Shown: one piece after another, positions 8,723 through 17,945 of the stretch
How positions within the stretch are numbered: the first letter of the stretch is position 1
How the letters are laid out: each line of letters starts with the position of its first letter
DNA from: Leptolyngbya subtilissima AS-A7
GTDB taxonomy: Bacteria; Cyanobacteriota; Cyanobacteriia; Phormidesmidales; Phormidesmidaceae
Reading direction: 5' to 3'
Length of the DNA: 64,000 bases
NCBI RefSeq assembly: GCF_039962255.1
Contig: NZ_JAMPKY010000003.1
Coordinates: forward strand, 372,001 to 436,000
Made by a program: the position numbers and the translations under genes
The notes under the pieces: generated by a model
Seen by the model: only the letters and a program-made list of their open reading frames with translations
What the model was told of the DNA's origin: nothing
Database searches by the model: none

Positions 8723-9958
8723 ATGTCTTCTGACACGTTCTACGCCGACCTACCGCCCCTCAAGCAATTTTTAGAATTAGCCAACCCTCAAAACTACGTT
8801 GAGGCTCCAAACGATTGGTACGTGTTGATTACCGATGTGGTCGATTCGACCCAGGCGATCGCGCGAGGACAGTACAAAGAGGTCAACGTGCTGGGGGCCA
8901 GCTCGATTATGGCGGTGCTCAACGCCACGGCTCCCCTGGAGATTCCCTTTGTGTTTGGGGGCGACGGAGCGCTGCTGTTGGTGCCCCCTGGGGCAGTGCA
9001 GGCGGCCCGGGAGGCGCTGCTGGGCGTTCGGGCGCTGGCCCATGAGTCGTTTGGGCTAGATCTGCGGGTAGGCATTGTGCCGCTGGCGGCGATTGCTCCC
9101 CAGCACCCGGTGCGAGTGGCAAAAATTCGCCTTAGCCCCAGCTATTGCCAAGCCAGTTTTATCGGTGGTGGCCTCACCTACGCCACTGAATTGATTAAAA
9201 CCGATTCGACTTATCGGCTAGATGCGCCGGGCGATCGGTCAACTACCAACCTGGCTGGGCTGGAGTGCCGCTGGCAAGACATCCCCAGCCTCCGGGGCCA
9301 TACTCTGAGCCTGATAGTGGCGGCGCTGCCCAGCGGTGGCTATGTCAATGAATATCTGTATCGAGAAGTTCTGGAAATCATTGGCAAAATCTACGGCGAG
9401 GGAGAAAGCTATCACCCCGTCGCCCCATCGGCCCTCAATCTATCGATCAACCCAAGGCGGGTGCGGGCCGAGGCAAAAGCTAGAGCCAAAAGTGCTAAGT
9501 GGGGCGATCGCGTCGCTTACACCGCTCGAGCCTATCTGGAAAGCCTCTTAGGTTTAGGCCTGATGCGGTTTGACGTGGAAGCGGGCGGCGTTGACTGGGG
9601 CCGCTACAAAGCCTCGGTGCGGGCCGCCTCAGACTATCAAAAAATTGACGATATGCTGCGCATGGTGATTGCCGGCAGCCCTGCCCAGACCGACCAGATT
9701 GTTGCTTACCTGGAGAGTCGGCTGGCCCTGGGCCATTTGGTTTATGGGGTGCATGTATCCGACCGAGCGCTGATGACCTGTCTGATTATGGATCGGCGCG
9801 ATCGCCACTTTCACCTGATTGATGGAGCCGATGGCGGCTACGCCCTGGCCGCCCAGCAGCTTAAGGCTCGACTTCAGGGTAAAGCCCAAAACTGGCAGGC
9901 CTACTCGCGTCTGGCCCGCCGTCGCCAGCAGCTGGGACGGGGGGCGCGGCAGCCCTAG
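8723..9958 (+). CDS. DUF3095 family protein with class III cyclase-like motifs
   Basis: I recognise this 411-aa product as a DUF3095 family member, whose function is not established. Near the N-terminus VLITDVVDST (residues 35-44) resembles the metal-binding strand of class III nucleotide cyclases, and FVFGGDGALLLVP (76-88) resembles their GDG hairpin. The C-terminal half is unlike a cyclase and holds ALMTCLIMDRRDRHFHLIDG. The ATG at 8723 is preferred over an in-frame TTG at 8708. It stands alone, convergent with argJ. Cyclase activity is a hypothesis from the motifs only. Confidence 0.75.
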   Translation: MSSDTFYADLPPLKQFLELANPQNYVEAPNDWYVLITDVVDSTQAIARGQYKEVNVLGASSIMAVLNATAPLEIPFVFGGDGALLLVPPGAVQAAREALLGVRALAHESFGLDLRVGIVPLAAIAPQHPVRVAKIRLSPSYCQASFIGGGLTYATELIKTDSTYRLDAPGDRSTTNLAGLECRWQDIPSLRGHTLSLIVAALPSGGYVNEYLYREVLEIIGKIYGEGESYHPVAPSALNLSINPRRVRAEAKARAKSAKWGDRVAYTARAYLESLLGLGLMRFDVEAGGVDWGRYKASVRAASDYQKIDDMLRMVIAGSPAQTDQIVAYLESRLALGHLVYGVHVSDRALMTCLIMDRRDRHFHLIDGADGGYALAAQQLKARLQGKAQNWQAYSRLARRRQQLGRGARQP

Positions 9959-9962
9959 AATA

Positions 9963-10012
9963 ACGACATAGGCATTTTCAGCGAACCTAGCAACCCTAGG
10001 CGGCTATGTCGT
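9963..10012. terminator. Possible convergent terminator hairpin
   Basis: ACGACATAG at 9963-9971 pairs with CTATGTCGT at 10004-10012, with an inner CCTAG/CTAGG pairing. It lies between the DUF3095 gene and argJ, and the argJ stop codon is inside the right arm. There is no T-run, so termination is uncertain. Confidence 0.4.
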
Positions 10013-11245
10013 ATATTCGGCGTTGATCTTGACGTAGTCGTAGCTCAGATCGCAGCCCCAGGCCTGGCCGCTGCCGGGGCCATCGCCAATGCTGACCTGA
10101 ATGGCAACGGTATCGGTCTTAAGGTATTCGCCTTGGGTAGCGGCTGTCAGGTAGGTGCTAGCGGTGGGGCGATCGAAATCTAGGGGCTGGCCGTGCTCCA
10201 TTAGCAAAAAGTCGCCCAGCTGCACCCGCAGGTCGCTCTGGTCGAAGGTGACGCCAGCTCGGCCCGCGGCGGCGGCGATGCGGCCCCAGTTGGGGTCGTG
10301 GCCAAAGATGGCTGCCTTGACTAGGGATGACCCGGCAATGGTCTTGGCTACCTGACCCGCAGCGGCGGCGGTAACGGCCCCCGTGACGGTGACTTCGATC
10401 AAACAGGTGGCCCCTTCGCCGTCGCGGGCGACGCACTTGGCTAGGTATTGGCAGACGGCGGTGAGCATGGCCTCGAGTTGGTCGGCCTCGGCCCCTTCGT
10501 CAGTGATGGCCGGGGTGCGCGACTCGCCGTTGGCTAGGGCGATTAGGGTGTCGTTGGTGCTGCTGTCGCCATCGACGGTGATCTGGTTAAAGCTGCGATC
10601 GGCGGCGCGGCGCAGCATGTCTTGCCACAGGGTAGGCGACACGGTGGCGTCGCAGGTGACGAAGGCCAGCATGGTGGCCATGTTGGGGTGAATCATGCCC
10701 GAGCCTTTAGCGATGCCGCCAATGCGCACGGGGCGATCGTGAATGGTGGTTTCCAGCGCCACCGATTTGGTTACCAGATCGGTGGTGATGATCGCCTCAG
10801 CGGCGGCATCGGAGCCTTCAAACGACAGACTTTCGACCAGCTTGGGAATGCCCGCCTTGAGCTGGTCTATTTTGATGCGCTGGCCAATTACCCCAGTTGA
10901 GGCAATCAGCACGGCCTCGGGAGGGAGGTTGAGGGCTGAGCCGAGGGAAGCGGCACTTTCGATCGTATCGACCCAGCCCTGGTTGCCGGTGCAGGCGTTG
11001 GCCTGACCGGCGTTGATGAGAATGGCGCGGGCGCTGGGGCGAGCTTCGAGGCGCTGACGGCAGTAGTCAACGCAGGCAGCGCGCACGTGGCTGGTGGTAA
11101 AGACCCCCGCTGCGATCGCCTCACAATCTGAATAGATTAGCGCCAGGTCGGGCGCACCAGAGGGTTTGAGCCCTGCGGTAATTCCTGCTGCCTGGAATCC
11201 TTTGGGTGCCGTAATGCCCCCTTCAACCACCCGCCAGTCTGCCAT
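10004..11245 (-). CDS. argJ: Bifunctional ornithine acetyltransferase/N-acetylglutamate synthase
   Basis: ArgJ transfers the acetyl group from N-acetylornithine to glutamate and so recycles acetyl in arginine synthesis. The bifunctional form also uses acetyl-CoA. The 413-aa precursor has the autocleavage motif HPNMATML with the nucleophile Thr191, preceded by KGSG (180-183), and ends with the conserved YDYVKINAEYTT. Cleavage before Thr191 would give alpha and beta chains of usual size. argB lies in the same window at 41.5 kb, so the arginine genes are scattered. Whether it is mono- or bifunctional cannot be told from sequence alone. Confidence 0.97.
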   Translation of the reverse strand: MADWRVVEGGITAPKGFQAAGITAGLKPSGAPDLALIYSDCEAIAAGVFTTSHVRAACVDYCRQRLEARPSARAILINAGQANACTGNQGWVDTIESAASLGSALNLPPEAVLIASTGVIGQRIKIDQLKAGIPKLVESLSFEGSDAAAEAIITTDLVTKSVALETTIHDRPVRIGGIAKGSGMIHPNMATMLAFVTCDATVSPTLWQDMLRRAADRSFNQITVDGDSSTNDTLIALANGESRTPAITDEGAEADQLEAMLTAVCQYLAKCVARDGEGATCLIEVTVTGAVTAAAAGQVAKTIAGSSLVKAAIFGHDPNWGRIAAAAGRAGVTFDQSDLRVQLGDFLLMEHGQPLDFDRPTASTYLTAATQGEYLKTDTVAIQVSIGDGPGSGQAWGCDLSYDYVKINAEYTT

Positions 11246-11324
11246 GCTGTTGTTACCCCATAGGTCTGCCGGGGATTATACCAAGCTTCTGTGGGGATGC
11301 CGCTGGACGTTCAAACACCAAATC

Positions 11325-11807
11325 ATGCCCGCGATCGCCATTGTCAACTGTGCAGAGCTTCAGCGGCAAGCTATCGAGCATCTCGTTGAAGAGAGCCTGC
11401 GGGAGAGATTTCGGTTTGTGCAGCGGCTGGTTGAGGAGTATGACAGCGGCGTAAATCGCTTCGACCAGCCTGATGAGGCATTGCTTGCAGTCATCGTGCA
11501 GGGGGCGATTGTCGGCATTGGCGGATTCAATCGCGATCCCTATTTCCATGACCCAAACGTGGGGCGATTGCGGCATGTGTACGTTGAAGCTGCCTGGCGC
11601 AGGCAGGGGGTAGGGCGGTTTTTGGTCACTGCCCTCATGGATGTAGCCCAGCCGCACTACCAGCTTTTGACCCTGCGCACGGATACCGCTGCTGCCGATG
11701 CGTTTTATCAAACCCTAGGTTTCAAAACTGAGCCGTGCTGGACCCACACTACCCATCATCTACAGCTCGGGGATGGTGGCGATTATCAACCTGGGGTTAT
11801 CAGCTAA
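11325..11807 (+). CDS. GNAT family N-acetyltransferase
   Basis: This is a 160-aa acetyl-CoA-dependent acetyltransferase of unknown substrate. The acetyl-CoA-binding motif A appears as RHVYVEAAWRRQGVGRFLV, where RRQGVG is the Q/RxxGxG/A signature, and the C-terminal AFYQTLGFK matches motif B. I chose the ATG at 11325 because the longer open frame from 11166 would run into the divergent argJ start. The gap to argJ is 79 bp. Nothing in the context identifies the substrate. Confidence 0.88.
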   Translation: MPAIAIVNCAELQRQAIEHLVEESLRERFRFVQRLVEEYDSGVNRFDQPDEALLAVIVQGAIVGIGGFNRDPYFHDPNVGRLRHVYVEAAWRRQGVGRFLVTALMDVAQPHYQLLTLRTDTAAADAFYQTLGFKTEPCWTHTTHHLQLGDGGDYQPGVIS

Positions 11808-11820
11808 TGCGATCGCGCCT

Positions 11821-12228
11821 TCAGGTCTCCACTGTGGAGGCGAGAGGATGTTCCAGGAAAGCAAACTCAGCGACAACCTGACCGCCAATTAAGTGCTCTT
11901 GAATGATGCGTTCAATCACCGCTGGGGTGGCGCTGTGGTACCAGACACCGTCGGGATAGACGAGCAAGATGGGGCCTTTGTGGCAAACTCGCAGGCAGTT
12001 GGCCTTGGTGCGAAAAACAGAGGTCGGTCGCTCTGCCGTGGGTCGATCTAGCCCCAGTTCCTTTAAACGGTTTTTGAGATAGTCCCAGGCGACGATGCTC
12101 TCGGCTTTGTCGCAGCACTTCGGTTTGGTCTGGTCGGCACAGATCAGGACGTGTCGCTGAATCGTATTGAGCGCCAAAGCCTCTACACAGGCGGCCAGAG
12201 AATCACAGGTGTCGGGGGCGCTACTCAT
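11821..12228 (-). CDS. Thioredoxin-like [2Fe-2S] ferredoxin domain protein
   Basis: This is a 135-aa protein of the thioredoxin-fold [2Fe-2S] ferredoxin family. The likely cluster ligands are Cys30 and Cys38 or Cys39 in [14 protein letters not shown], plus Cys78 and Cys82 in KANCLRVC. The segment [13 protein letters not shown] is typical of these small cyanobacterial ferredoxins. Its start overlaps the minE stop by 8 bp, so it is probably co-transcribed with minCDE. A role as an electron carrier is a family inference; no partner is encoded next to it. Confidence 0.9.
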   Translation of the reverse strand: MSSAPDTCDSLAACVEALALNTIQRHVLICADQTKPKCCDKAESIVAWDYLKNRLKELGLDRPTAERPTSVFRTKANCLRVCHKGPILLVYPDGVWYHSATPAVIERIIQEHLIGGQVVAEFAFLEHPLASTVET

Positions 12229-12706
12229 CAGGGGCGATCGCAGGTTTTGTGGGGTCAGTGGCTGCTGGAGATTCGGGCGATGCTAGGGCTTCAGAGGACG
12301 CTGCGGGCTCTACAGCCTTGGCGGGCTCAGGTACAGCAGACTCGGTGCTGGAGGGTACAACGCTGGTGGCCGTGGTCTCGGATGCCGGCGCAGGTGCGGC
12401 GGCAGGTTTAGGGGGAGGCAATTCCTCAACCGGAGGCAGCTCGGGGCGCACCCGGCGAATGGGCAGATTGGCGATCAGCGCCGTCATTCGCTGGTCGCTT
12501 TCGAGGGTGAATTCTAAATGCTCTTGGTCAAGCTCGACGTAGCGGGAGACCACGGCGAGAATCTCCTGGCGCATTTTTTCGACCATCTCGGGGGTGAGGT
12601 CGGCGCGATCGTGGGCCAGCACAAACTGTAGCCGCTGCTTGACCTCAGCCCGGGGGGTGATGGTGCGGCTGCGGTTAAACAGCTTATCGAGAAGTTCACT
12701 TAGCAT
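12221..12706 (-). CDS. minE: Cell division topological specificity factor MinE with long tail
   Basis: MinE drives MinD off the membrane and confines the division inhibitor to the poles. The first 90 residues are standard Min[11 protein letters not shown], then [18 protein letters not shown], then the dimerisation region ending at [13 protein letters not shown]. The remaining 65 or so residues are a Pro/Ala/Ser/Glu-rich tail not found in typical MinE of about 90-100 aa. I prefer the ATG at 12706 over an in-frame GTG at 12712. It is third in minC-minD-minE. The tail is probably disordered. Confidence 0.95.
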   Translation of the reverse strand: MLSELLDKLFNRSRTITPRAEVKQRLQFVLAHDRADLTPEMVEKMRQEILAVVSRYVELDQEHLEFTLESDQRMTALIANLPIRRVRPELPPVEELPPPKPAAAPAPASETTATSVVPSSTESAVPEPAKAVEPAASSEALASPESPAATDPTKPAIAPDE

Positions 12707-12759
12707 CGGCACTGGCGGCTAGGTAGAAAAAACATCAAACACCGTGGCAACAAACGGCC

Positions 12760-13557
12760 CTAGCCCCTAAAGAAGCGGCGCAGGCGGCTGAACAAATCAT
12801 CATGGGTAGCGTTGAGGTCAATGAGGGGCACCTCTTCACCCAGCAGGCGGCGGGCCACATTGTTAAAGGCGACCCCGGCCATGGAGAGCTCTTTGTCGAG
12901 CACCAGGGGCTCGCCCCGGTTCGATGAGACAATCACCCGCTCGTCGTCGGGCACCACGCCCAGCAGGGGCACAGCGAGAATATCGAGCACGTCGCGTACC
13001 GACATCATTTGGTCTTCTTGCACCATTTTGGGCTTGATGCGGTTGATCAGCAGCTTAGTGAACTTCACATCGTTGGCTTCGAGTAGACCGATCACCCGGT
13101 CGGCGTCGCGCACGGCAGAAATTTCGGGGGTGGTGACGACGATCGCCTCTTTGGCCGGGGCGATCGCATTCTGAAAGCCCATCTCGATGCCCGCTGGGCA
13201 GTCGATCAAAATAAAGTCGTTGCTGGGGGCTAGCCCTGCCACCAGCTGCTTCATTTGCTCGGGGGTAATGGCTTCTTTGTTGCGGTTTTGGGCGGCAGCT
13301 AGCAGGCCGAGGGTGGGCTGGCGCTTGTCTTTGACTAGGGCCTTTTCGACCGTGCAGTCACCCGCCAATACGTCGAGGGCGGTGTAGACGATGCGGTTCT
13401 CGAGACCCAACAGCAGGTCGAGGTTGCGCAGGCCAAAGTCGGCATCGACGACGGCGACCCGCTGGTTCCGCTGGGCCAGGGCCATGCCCAGGTTGGCGGT
13501 GCAGGTGCTCTTGCCAACGCCTCCTTTGCCCGAGGTCATTACGATAATGCGAGTCAT
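12760..13557 (-). CDS. minD: Septum site-determining protein MinD
   Basis: MinD is the membrane-cycling ATPase of the Min system; it recruits MinC and is released by MinE. The N-terminus MTRIIVMTSGKGGVGKST contains the deviant Walker A with signature lysines K11 and K16. ILIDCPAGIE and the C-terminal amphipathic helix LFSRLRRFFRG (membrane targeting) are present. At 265 aa it has the usual length. I chose the ATG at 13557 over a TTG four codons upstream. minE follows after 53 bp. Confidence 0.98.
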   Translation of the reverse strand: MTRIIVMTSGKGGVGKSTCTANLGMALAQRNQRVAVVDADFGLRNLDLLLGLENRIVYTALDVLAGDCTVEKALVKDKRQPTLGLLAAAQNRNKEAITPEQMKQLVAGLAPSNDFILIDCPAGIEMGFQNAIAPAKEAIVVTTPEISAVRDADRVIGLLEANDVKFTKLLINRIKPKMVQEDQMMSVRDVLDILAVPLLGVVPDDERVIVSSNRGEPLVLDKELSMAGVAFNNVARRLLGEEVPLIDLNATHDDLFSRLRRFFRG

Positions 13558-13659
13558 GGACGAACCCAACTTTCCTTAAAGAACCAACTACCCGACGAAA
13601 ACAACCGTTAATAATACGCTATGGGTGCAGGCTGAGAACTGCGAATTTAGTCGATCTAT

Positions 13660-13752
13660 AAGGTGCAGGGTTTAGGGTATATGGCTAAAAGACTGCCGTG
13701 AACCTTACGCCGTAAACCTTGAACCCCATTCACCTGTCACCTTTGGCTGAGC
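13660..13752. repeat. Intergenic repeat family A, copy 2
   Basis: GGTGCAGGGTTTAGGGTATA is followed by an inverted-type arm CGCCGTAAACCTTGAACCCC. It lies in the gap between minC and minD, so it would be in the untranslated spacer of the minCDE transcript. Confidence 0.5.
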
Positions 13753-13764
13753 AGACTACTAAAC

Positions 13765-14766
13765 CTAAAACCCATCAGTTGGCTGTGCGCCCTGTTCTAG
13801 GGTGGCGTTGAAGTTTTGGCGGGCAAAGGCCTGGGCTTGAGCAATGCGGATGCCGTTGTTGCCCACGTAGGCCACTTCGGGTAAGTAGTCTCCGATGGGG
13901 CCATCGGGGGCGCGGGCTACCAGATCGGCTAGACGTAGCTGAGTAGGGTGCATTTGCAGGGCCATGATGCAGCGGCTGCGATCGCCCCCCGACCCCGCGT
14001 GAGCCGTCCCCCGCAGCCGCCCCCACACTAAAATGTCGCCCTCTGCCACCAGCGAGCTGCCGGGGTTGACATCCCCCAGCACAACGATGGTGCCGGGATG
14101 GCGAATTTCGACCCCGCCCCGCAGGGTAGTTTGCAGGTATAGCGGTTCGGCTAGGGGCTGGCCAGGGGCCGGCGGCGACTGCACCAGGGTGTCTTCGGCG
14201 GCCAGCTGATCGACGGAGTAGCCGGCGGCCACAGCGGCCATGGCGGTCTGACGACGGCTGGTAGCGACTCGCTTCAGGGTGAGCTGGGCAGCGGTCAGAA
14301 TTTCTTCTAGAGTCTGGAGCTGGCGGGCATCGAGCAGGCGATCGCGGGCGGCCAGGTGCACCACGGTATTGGGCTGCCAAAAAGGCTCGCTGCCATTCAG
14401 CCGCTGTTTAAAGTGCTGCAACAGTTCTCCCCACGACAGGGCACCGCCCTCAGCCTCGGCCTGGGGGCCGTTGGGCATCAGTAGCACCAGGTGCTCGCCG
14501 TCGTTGCGCAGCCGCAGCTGGGTGCGGGGGTCTATGGGGGGGGCGGGCACGGGGGCAGCGTCCGCCGCAACCTCAGGGCTGTCCGAGACCTCTGAATTAG
14601 TTTGGGCAGCGGCCTCGGGAATATCCGAAGGCGCTGGAGTAGAGGCATTGGCCGAGGCTAAATCTGGGTCGGCGGCGGCCTCGGTTACAGCTAGGAAAGC
14701 AGAGTCATCAGGAACCATAGGGGGTTGCGGAGGTTGAAAACACTGGGCTAAGCCCGGTGCTGCCAT
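13765..14766 (-). CDS. minC: Septum site-determining protein MinC
   Basis: MinC blocks FtsZ polymerisation where MinD recruits it. The C-terminal beta-helical MinC_C domain is clear at about residues 205-325: LRGGVEIRHPGTIVVLGDVN, GSSLVAEGDILVWGRLRGTAHAG, ARIMALQMHPTQLRLAD-like and EVAYV. The N-terminal domain is at about 80-190 and is preceded by roughly 75 low-complexity Ala/Pro/Glu/Ser residues, making the protein longer than E. coli MinC. It is the first gene of the operon, with 207 bp to minD including a family A repeat. Confidence 0.93.
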   Translation of the reverse strand: MAAPGLAQCFQPPQPPMVPDDSAFLAVTEAAADPDLASANASTPAPSDIPEAAAQTNSEVSDSPEVAADAAPVPAPPIDPRTQLRLRNDGEHLVLLMPNGPQAEAEGGALSWGELLQHFKQRLNGSEPFWQPNTVVHLAARDRLLDARQLQTLEEILTAAQLTLKRVATSRRQTAMAAVAAGYSVDQLAAEDTLVQSPPAPGQPLAEPLYLQTTLRGGVEIRHPGTIVVLGDVNPGSSLVAEGDILVWGRLRGTAHAGSGGDRSRCIMALQMHPTQLRLADLVARAPDGPIGDYLPEVAYVGNNGIRIAQAQAFARQNFNATLEQGAQPTDGF

Positions 14767-15181
14767 ATTAGATCACGGTGGTAGTGATGGCGGATCGGTT
14801 AAGGTCGGTTTTCCCCTTGCGGTTTGTCCCGGGCTGTTGGTTATAGTAGAGGAGGTCTCACTACGGCGTTGGTGACTACCAACAATGTTTGTCGATCTAT
14901 GTTTGTTCCGAACGGGAGCCAAGTTGCACCGGCGGCAGTAGACCGAGCTTGTACTCGGAAACTTTAAGCCAAATGCCACGGCACCCCCCTGGTTTTCCCA
15001 GGTCGGAAACTGAGGTAAGACGGCGTTGCGGTGAGGCCTTCAAAATTTTTGACATTCCCCTGTCTCTCGCAGATGGGGGAATTGCTTTTGAAATGTGATT
15101 TAGCTTACTTGAGCGCTAGTATTGACAGCATAGCTAGCCTCGAATCTAGATACTGCGATCGCTTAGCAGGTCGGCTTCAAG
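14767..15181. other. Divergent intergenic region minC / M16 peptidase
   Basis: This 415-bp gap must contain the promoter of minCDE (minus) and that of the M16 peptidase pair (plus). A small perfect hairpin GTTGGT-GACT-ACCAAC lies at 14868-14883. Open frames across the gap are short and show no recognisable protein. I see no RNA gene. Confidence 0.4.
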
Positions 15182-16468
15182 GTGGCTTGGTGGTTTCTTG
15201 TAGGGCCCGCACCGTTGAATTCGGTTGATTTTCCCGCCAGTGTAATTCGCTTGGAGAATGGGCTGACCCTGATCCACCAGGAGATTGCGGCAACGCCCGT
15301 AGTTGTGGCCGATGTGTGGGTGAAGGCCGGGGCCATTACTGAACCCGCGGAGTGGGCGGGCATGGCCCACTTTCTAGAGCACATGATCTTTAAGGGCACC
15401 GATCAGCTGCCGCCAGGGGTATTTGACTATGCGATCGAAACCCAGGGAGGCATGACCAACGCGGCCACCAGCCACGACTACGCTCACTTTTACATCACCA
15501 TCGCGGCCGACATGCTGGCCCAGACCCTGCCCTACCTGGCCGATCTGCTGCTGCACGCGGCGATCCCCGCCGATGAGTTTAGCCGTGAGCGGCAGGTGGT
15601 GCTCGAAGAAATTCGCCAGGCTCAGGATGACCCCGACTGGTTAGGCTACCAGGCGATGTCGGAGCTGGTGTACCAAGACCATCCCTACGGTCGCCCGGTG
15701 CTGGGTACGGCGGAAACCTTGCAGCAGCGATCGCCCGAAGAGATGCGCTGCTTTCACCAGGCCCACTATCAGCCCGACAACATGACGGTGGTGATTACGG
15801 GCGGCATTCCCCTGGAGCCCACGGTGGCGATGGTCAAGCATGCCTTTCGCGGCTTTGCTTCCCCACCGCCCTGTCCAGCGGCGGCGATCGCGCCCATCCC
15901 CTCCCTGCCGGGGGTGCGTCGCGAAACCCTTCACCTGCCCCGCCTTGAGCAGTCGCGCCTGTGCATTGCCTGGCTGGCCCCGGGCATTGCCCAGCTCGAA
16001 ACTGCCTACGGCTTAGACCTGCTGGCGGCCATTCTGGCAGAAGGGCGATCGTCTCGCCTAGTGCGCGAGCTGCGGGAAGACCGCCAGCTGGTGCAGGACA
16101 TCAGTACCGGATTTTCACTCCAGCGCGATTGCAGTCTGTTTACCATTCAGGCCTGGCTCGACGGCAAGGATGTGGACCGGGTGGAGGCGATTGTGTGCGA
16201 TCGCATCAGCGAACTAGCGGCTAAACCGATCACCGATGCCGAACTGGCCCGCGCTAAGCGCCTGCTGTGCAACGATTACGCCTTTTCGACCGAAGCTCCG
16301 GGGCAGCTGGCCGGTCTCTATGGCTACTACGGCACCGTTACCAACGCCGACCGCTGTCTCAGCTATGTCCCCACCCTAAAGCGCTACACCGAGGAGCGCC
16401 TGCGTCAGCTAGCCGCCCAGTACCTTACACCCCTGCGCTATGTATCCACTATTTTGCGTCCAGCCTGA
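15182..16468 (+). CDS. M16 family zinc metallopeptidase, catalytic subunit
   Basis: This insulinase/processing-protease family enzyme of 428 aa has the inverted zinc motif HFLEH at residues 63-67 (His63, Glu66, His67). The third ligand is a Glu about 75 residues later in VVLEEIRQAQDD. That makes it the catalytic half of a bacterial M16B pair. The next gene encodes a homologue without the zinc site. The GTG start at 15182 is uncertain; an in-frame TTG at 15215, with AGGG upstream, gives a start nearer the family norm. The substrate is unknown; peptide or presequence-like degradation is the family role. Confidence 0.93.
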   Translation: MAWWFLVGPAPLNSVDFPASVIRLENGLTLIHQEIAATPVVVADVWVKAGAITEPAEWAGMAHFLEHMIFKGTDQLPPGVFDYAIETQGGMTNAATSHDYAHFYITIAADMLAQTLPYLADLLLHAAIPADEFSRERQVVLEEIRQAQDDPDWLGYQAMSELVYQDHPYGRPVLGTAETLQQRSPEEMRCFHQAHYQPDNMTVVITGGIPLEPTVAMVKHAFRGFASPPPCPAAAIAPIPSLPGVRRETLHLPRLEQSRLCIAWLAPGIAQLETAYGLDLLAAILAEGRSSRLVRELREDRQLVQDISTGFSLQRDCSLFTIQAWLDGKDVDRVEAIVCDRISELAAKPITDAELARAKRLLCNDYAFSTEAPGQLAGLYGYYGTVTNADRCLSYVPTLKRYTEERLRQLAAQYLTPLRYVSTILRPA

Positions 16469-16583
16469 TGCCGCCTGGGCAGACTATAGTTAGACTGGCC
16501 AGCGCCGCGATCGCCAAGGCTTGACAAATTCAAATCATTTCAAAACCGTTCCCTGTTCGTTTCGTTAACCTACTTCTTGCCCT

Positions 16584-17867
16584 GTGACATCTTCTCTTCT
16601 TCAAGCGCCGCGCCTGCACCGCACCGTTTTAGCCAATGGCCTGACGGTGATTGTTCTAGAAAACCCCGTCGCTGATATTGTCTCCGCTCGTCTGTTTATT
16701 CGGGCTGGAAGCGCCTTTGAGGCTTCGCACCAGGCGGGGCTGGTGAGCTTTTTGATGGGGCTGCTCACTAAGGGCACCGAGACGCTTTCATCGATGGCGA
16801 TCGCAGAAACCGTCGAGTCGGTGGGGGCCAGCCTGGGCACCGATGCTGCTGCCGACTACAGCCTCATCAGCCTCAAAACCGTCTCTGCCGACTTTCCCGA
16901 AATCTTTGCCCTAGCCGCAACCCTGCTGCGGCAGCCCAGCTTTCCCCTCGACGAAATTGACCTAGAGCGGCGGCTCACCCTGCAGCAGATTCGCTCGATG
17001 CAGGAGCAGCCTTTCACCATCGCCTTCAACCAGCTGCGCCAGGATATGTATGGCGAGCACCCCTACGCCCTGCCCGGCATTGGTACCGAGGCCTCAGTCG
17101 CGGCCATTACCCAGCAGGCTCTGATCGACTTTCATCGCCAGCACATGCGTCCCGACAACGTAGTGGTGACCATTGTGGGCCGCATTAGCCCTGAGGCAGC
17201 TCAGGCCCAGGTCGAGCAGACCCTGGGCGACTGGCAGGCTCCGGCAACGCCGCCTCCGGTGCTAACCCTGCCTGCGGTGGCCCCCGCCGCCACCTGCTCA
17301 ATGGTGGCTCAGGAGACCAACCAGGCGATCGTCATGGTGGGCTACCCAGCGGCCCCGGTGAAGCACCCCGCCTACGCCGCCCTCAAGCTAATCAACACCT
17401 ACCTGGGCAACGGGCTCTCTAGCCGCCTATTTGTCGAACTGCGCGAAAAGCGGGGTCTGGCCTACGATGTATCGGCCTTTTACCCCACTCGCTTGGGGCT
17501 GTCGCAGTTTGTGGCCTACATTGGCACTGCTCCAGAAAATGCTGCCACGGCCCTGGAGGGTCTGCGCTTTGAGGTGGAACGGCTGCAAGAGACGGTGCTC
17601 TCTGACGATGAGCTACAGTCGGCCAAAAACAAGCTGCTGGGCCAGTACGCCCTGGGCAAGCAAACCAACGCCCAGATCGCTCAGCTGCTAGGCTGGTATG
17701 AAATTTTAGGGCTGGGAGTCGAGTATGACCAGCAGTTTCAAGACATGGTGGCAGCGGTGACAGTGCTCGACGCCGAAGCCGTCGCCCAAGAATTTTTCCA
17801 CACCCCCTGCATTTCGCTGTTGGGGCCAGAGGAATTTGTCGCTCCAGTGGCTGCCGCCCAGGCTTGA
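16584..17867 (+). CDS. M16 family peptidase, non-catalytic partner
   Basis: This is a 427-aa homologue of the preceding protein. At the position of HxxEH it reads SFLMG (residues 55-59), so zinc binding and catalysis are lost. The C-terminal substrate-binding region is retained as LSSRLFVELREKRGLAYDVSAFYP-like sequence. Such catalytic/non-catalytic gene pairs form heterodimers in bacteria, as in mitochondrial processing peptidase, so a heterodimer with the upstream product is likely. The two genes are 115 bp apart and co-directional. The GTG start is assumed. Confidence 0.92.
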   Translation: MTSSLLQAPRLHRTVLANGLTVIVLENPVADIVSARLFIRAGSAFEASHQAGLVSFLMGLLTKGTETLSSMAIAETVESVGASLGTDAAADYSLISLKTVSADFPEIFALAATLLRQPSFPLDEIDLERRLTLQQIRSMQEQPFTIAFNQLRQDMYGEHPYALPGIGTEASVAAITQQALIDFHRQHMRPDNVVVTIVGRISPEAAQAQVEQTLGDWQAPATPPPVLTLPAVAPAATCSMVAQETNQAIVMVGYPAAPVKHPAYAALKLINTYLGNGLSSRLFVELREKRGLAYDVSAFYPTRLGLSQFVAYIGTAPENAATALEGLRFEVERLQETVLSDDELQSAKNKLLGQYALGKQTNAQIAQLLGWYEILGLGVEYDQQFQDMVAAVTVLDAEAVAQEFFHTPCISLLGPEEFVAPVAAAQA

Positions 17868-17945
17868 GCCAAATTCTGAGTTATCTTTATGGCCATGGAA
17901 ATTGGTTACATGATGCTGAAGGCTTGACGCTAGAGATTAATGCGA

